This document shows positions 61,180-64,000 of a stretch of 64,000 bases of DNA, piece after piece. The translations under genes and the position numbers were made by a program. The notes below the pieces were generated by a model, which did no database searches, was not told the origin of the DNA, and saw nothing but the letters and a program-made list of their open reading frames with translations. The stretch spans positions 1,984,001-2,048,000 of the forward strand of contig NZ_CP025938.1 in assembly GCF_002893765.1 (NCBI RefSeq). Reading direction: 5' to 3'. Numbering within the stretch: the stretch's first letter is position 1; each line of letters begins with the position of its first letter. This DNA comes from Tamlana carrageenivorans. Lineage in GTDB: Bacteria > Bacteroidota > Bacteroidia > Flavobacteriales > Flavobacteriaceae.

Positions 61180-62187
61180 ATGAAGAAATTATTTTTTGTA
61201 GGCTTGCTAGCCTTAGCAAGTTCATGTCATAACAATTTACCGAAAATAGCACCCGATGTTATCACAGAACATACCTTGCACGATTCTGATGATCCGGCCA
61301 TTTGGATTAACCCCAACGACCCATCGAAAAGCATTGTTTTTGGTACCGATAAAAATACAGATGGCGCCATTTATGCTTTCGATTTAGAAGGAAAAATTAT
61401 TGAAGATAAAACCATAAGAGGGTTAAAGCGACCGAACAATGTGGATTTGGAATACGGTTTTAAAATCAACGATTCTACCGAAACAGCCATTATAGCGTTT
61501 ACCGAAAGAGAGCGTAAAAAAATGCGTTTGTACGCCCTTCCAGAGATGATTCCTTTAGATGGTGGCGGATTTTCTGTTTTTAAAAATGCACAAGAACCAG
61601 AAGGCGATTTACCTATGGGAATTGCACTTTACAAATCGCAGGTATCCAATAAAATATATGCAATTGTAGGTAGGAAAAATGGCCCTTTAGAAGGGTATTT
61701 ACATCAATACGAACTGTATAGCGATAGTATAGGGGTACATGCTAAATTGGTTAGAAAATTTGGAAAATTTAGCGGTAAAAAGGAAATTGAAGCTATTGCC
61801 GTCGATAATAAAAATGGCATCGTTTATTATGCTGATGAAATGCATTGTATTCGAAAATATTACGCAGAACCATCAAAAGGTGATGAAGAAATTTCATGCT
61901 TTGGTGGCGATCACTTTAAGAAAGATATTGAAGGCATTGCCATTGCTCAATACGAAAATAAAGGATTCCTTATTGTGTCAAACCAGCAAGCGCATACTTT
62001 TAATATTTTTGACTTAGAAACCAACGCCTTTATTAAAGAACTTAATTTAGGAACTGTTGAAACCGATGGTTGCGATGTCACTACCGTGGCTTTAGGAGGT
62101 AAATTTCCAAACGGATTATTTGTTTCCATGAATGATGATAGAAACTTTTTCTTTCACGATTTAGCCAAATTGAAACTATTAGAATAG
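61180..62187 (+). CDS. Beta-propeller phytase-like lipoprotein
   Basis: 335 residues. The signal MKKLFFVGLLALASSC has lipobox Cys16. HDSDDPAIWINPNDPSKSIVFGTDKNTDGAIYAFDL is the N-terminal calcium/phosphate region of beta-propeller phytases, followed by PNNVDLEYGF, IVGRKNGPLEGYLHQYELY, EAIAVDNKNGIVYYADEM and DIEGIAIAQ. The enzyme hydrolyses phytate to lower inositol phosphates, needing Ca2+. It is lipid-anchored, probably at the outer membrane or surface. Downstream of the TonB receptor, separated by a palindrome. Confidence 0.92.
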   Translation: MKKLFFVGLLALASSCHNNLPKIAPDVITEHTLHDSDDPAIWINPNDPSKSIVFGTDKNTDGAIYAFDLEGKIIEDKTIRGLKRPNNVDLEYGFKINDSTETAIIAFTERERKKMRLYALPEMIPLDGGGFSVFKNAQEPEGDLPMGIALYKSQVSNKIYAIVGRKNGPLEGYLHQYELYSDSIGVHAKLVRKFGKFSGKKEIEAIAVDNKNGIVYYADEMHCIRKYYAEPSKGDEEISCFGGDHFKKDIEGIAIAQYENKGFLIVSNQQAHTFNIFDLETNAFIKELNLGTVETDGCDVTTVALGGKFPNGLFVSMNDDRNFFFHDLAKLKLLE

Positions 62188-62251
62188 TAAAACTCAGATT
62201 AAATACGTTTTGTTTTTGTACCACATAATTTCACAATTTAGTGGTTGAGTT

Positions 62252-62298
62252 TAGCCGAATAACAACGGAATACCGTTTCGTTTTATTCGGCTTTTTTT
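62252..62298 (+). terminator. Terminator after the phytase gene, bidirectional
   Basis: AGCCGAATAA (62252-62261) pairs with TTATTCGGCT (62283-62292), with further pairing CGG/CCG inside; T-run follows. It lies between convergent genes. Confidence 0.85.
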
Positions 62299-62310
62299 GA
62301 AGTAAGACTA

Positions 62311-64000
62311 TTAGAATGGATAACCAATGGCGAAGTTTAAAACCGATTCTTGAGTATCAAAATTATAGCGTTCGCCTTCAGGAAGCGCTGGGTTATGAAA
62401 TGGCGTTGCTAAATCGACACGAATTACAAATCCTTGAAAATCAACTCGGGCCCCAAGGCCAACACCCATACCTAATTCCTGCATGAAAGAGCGCGAAAAT
62501 TTACCGCCTGGTAAGGATGGGTTTTCTTCCGAGTTCCAAATATTTCCAGCATCCACAAAGGCCGCCCCTTTAAGAAATGAATAGATAGGGAAACGGTATT
62601 CTAAATTGGCTTCTAAACGAATGTTACCAGTTTGATCAAAGTAGGTATCACTAACGGTTGAACCATCAAAAGTTCCTGGTCCTAAAGAGCGTATTCTAAA
62701 GGCCCGAACACTATAAGGGCCACCTGCAAAATATTGTTTTACATTAGGTAATAGTGTGGAGTTGCCATAGGCAATGCCGTAACCAGCAAATATACGACTG
62801 GCTAAAATATTATCTTTGTTAAATTTATGGTGATAGTAAAAATCTATATCGGCCTTGGCGTATTGCGCATACTCTAAACCAAAAATTTCATTCGGACTCC
62901 CATCAGCTTGTTCTTTTTTTAATAAACTTAAAGTGTTTCCAGCAATATCCAATTTGGCGTTAAAATAGATTTGATTGCGTTTACGTGTTTCTAACAAGCC
63001 ATTATAGGTAAAGGAAAAGGTGAGACCACTTATAAATTCCTGCTCAAAACTATCTCGCATATAAGGATTGTCTTCTAAAATTTGCTTAAAGGCGTCACTA
63101 ATTTTCGATGGTTTGGTGTAGCTAACGGTTATGGGATTTAATTCATAAGTAACCAGTTTGTTGGCATCCCAGGTATAGCCAAATAAGGCTGTTGCCGAAA
63201 ATAAACTATAATATTCTTTACGGTTTAAATAATCAAGGCTTAACGAGGTTTTGGTTTTTGGAATGTTGTACTTGAAAAAATGCGGGCCAACTTTTACGGG
63301 GAAAATAATTCTTGGAAAAAATAATTCTCCGCTTATTCCCAGATGCGTACTGCTTAATTTTTCGCTGTCCTGACTACCTCTTGTGAATTGCGCTTCGTAA
63401 CCAAATTTAGCACTCAGTTTAAAGGTTTCTCCACCTTTAAATAAATTTCGGTTTATCGATGAAATTGAAATGGCTGGCCCAGTAAAGTTATTGGATTTGG
63501 TGACCCCTTGTAATTCGGCTTGTAATGATCTTTTGTTTAGTGGGGATAAGTAAATGTTAGCTTCTAAATGACCTAAGCTGTCGCTTAGTGTGGAGTCTAT
63601 TTCTTTATACTGGATATTAACAAATTTGTAGGTTCCAATTTGAGACAGGCGCCTTGCTGTGTTTTTAGAGGTTTCAGCGTTGTACAACTGCCCCTTTTTA
63701 AGAGTTATAAAAGGGTCAAGATGTTTCAGTTTAAAATACAATTCATCTTGATAGTAATTTTTATCATTATAAGTATCTGCAGGAACATTTAAAGAATCGG
63801 TTTCTAAATTATAGTGCGGATAAATGTTTATGCGAGAAATTTCATAAGGAACAATGGCTTGTTTTGGTGTTTCCTCTTTCAATTTTAAATACAAATCAAA
63901 GCGCTTGTTTTTGTATTGATTTGTGTCAGCTTCAAAAAGTAAAAACCTTTCATTGAAGTTATAATACCCTCTTTGTTTAAGGGATTGATCGATACGCTTA
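62311..64000 (-). CDS. BamA/TamA-family outer-membrane protein, TamL-like (5' end beyond window)
   Basis: The frame is open from 62311 through the window edge, so the start is missing (562 codons seen). A POTRA-like region (IDQSLKQRGYYNF; YFKLKHLDPFITLKKGQLYNAETSKNTARRLSQIGTYKFVNIQYKEID) is followed by the Omp85 barrel. Barrel features are YFAGGPYSVRAFRIRSLGPGTFD (the RGF/VRGY-type L6 motif as VRAF), NLEYRFPI and GAAFVDAGNIW, ending in LNFAIGYPF. In Bacteroidota such genes are often TamL, working with TamB; BamA itself cannot be ruled out without the N-terminus. Confidence 0.85.
   Translation of the reverse strand, partial: KRIDQSLKQRGYYNFNERFLLFEADTNQYKNKRFDLYLKLKEETPKQAIVPYEISRINIYPHYNLETDSLNVPADTYNDKNYYQDELYFKLKHLDPFITLKKGQLYNAETSKNTARRLSQIGTYKFVNIQYKEIDSTLSDSLGHLEANIYLSPLNKRSLQAELQGVTKSNNFTGPAISISSINRNLFKGGETFKLSAKFGYEAQFTRGSQDSEKLSSTHLGISGELFFPRIIFPVKVGPHFFKYNIPKTKTSLSLDYLNRKEYYSLFSATALFGYTWDANKLVTYELNPITVSYTKPSKISDAFKQILEDNPYMRDSFEQEFISGLTFSFTYNGLLETRKRNQIYFNAKLDIAGNTLSLLKKEQADGSPNEIFGLEYAQYAKADIDFYYHHKFNKDNILASRIFAGYGIAYGNSTLLPNVKQYFAGGPYSVRAFRIRSLGPGTFDGSTVSDTYFDQTGNIRLEANLEYRFPIYSFLKGAAFVDAGNIWNSEENPSLPGGKFSRSFMQELGMGVGLGARVDFQGFVIRVDLATPFHNPALPEGERYNFDTQESVLNFAIGYPF

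Noticed and set aside
1..64000. CRISPR arrays, prophage, toxin-antitoxin or restriction systems
   Set aside because: No regularly spaced direct repeats, phage structural genes or nuclease/methylase pairs are visible. Fic is the only toxin-like gene and has no separate antitoxin gene beside it.

Overview
The window is chromosomal DNA of a marine-type member of the Flavobacteriaceae (phylum Bacteroidota). The evidence is AT-rich sequence with few Shine-Dalgarno motifs, promoter boxes of the Bacteroidota type (TAnnTTTG at -7, sometimes with TTG about 18-21 bases upstream), gliding genes gldE and gldD, a type IX secretion C-terminal sorting domain, MbnP-type lipoproteins, a TonB-dependent receptor, and an ISAon1-like insertion sequence. 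Most of the window is ordinary conserved chromosome. The accessory material is a set of small mobile or repetitive pieces lying between core genes.

Layout. 1-3300: rhodanese-like protein (cut by the window edge), ArsS radical SAM enzyme, a small CMD-family protein and an acyl-CoA dehydrogenase. 3349-9768: anmK, a long leader, then nhaD, exbB, exbD, a TonB-like gene, folC and tRNA-Val with its own promoter and a strong terminator. 9800-11559: a complete ISAon1-like element next to the remnant of a second one; together they cut the end of a lipoprotein gene. 11512-18525: the suf Fe-S assembly operon (minus strand, order sufA-sufB-sufC-sufD-sufS), which carries a lipoprotein gene and two four-helix-bundle gene copies in its gaps, one broken by an amber codon and one heavily decayed. 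18723-23267: four minus-strand genes for exported proteins, namely a di-haem peroxidase, an MbnP-family protein, a beta-propeller lipoprotein and an LVIVD-repeat protein. 23349-31277: thiL, a small Cys-rich protein, an alpha/beta hydrolase, a CoA-disulfide-reductase/rhodanese fusion, an ACT-like protein divergent from aspartate kinase, and a Xaa-Pro aminopeptidase.

31390-37870: a secreted matrixin-like protein with a T9SS tail, the sdhCAB operon and an M28 peptidase. 37964-49474: a 1140-residue outer-membrane protein, exonuclease III, an OmpA-like lipoprotein, an aldo/keto reductase, a DUF445 protein, RNase G, a 30-residue very basic protein missed by length cut-offs, and HU. 49614-54459: mutY-ssb-gldE-gldD, interrupted by a reverse-strand Fic gene with a palindromic operator-like site. 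54706-56309: a Cys-rich HMA lipoprotein, then rplU-rpmA. 56464-62187: a membrane TPR regulator, a TonB-dependent receptor and a beta-propeller phytase, which look like a phytate-phosphorus uptake locus. 62311-64000: a BamA/TamA-family outer-membrane protein running off the window.

I found no CRISPR array, prophage, rRNA or obvious new defence system. The points most worth following are the four-helix-bundle units inside the suf operon (the intact one bounded by inverted repeats), two families of long imperfect palindromes that mostly occupy convergent gaps, the +1-frame layout of the transposase with the shift point at a stop codon, the MbnP/peroxidase cluster, the phytase locus, the Fic operator and the 30-residue basic protein.
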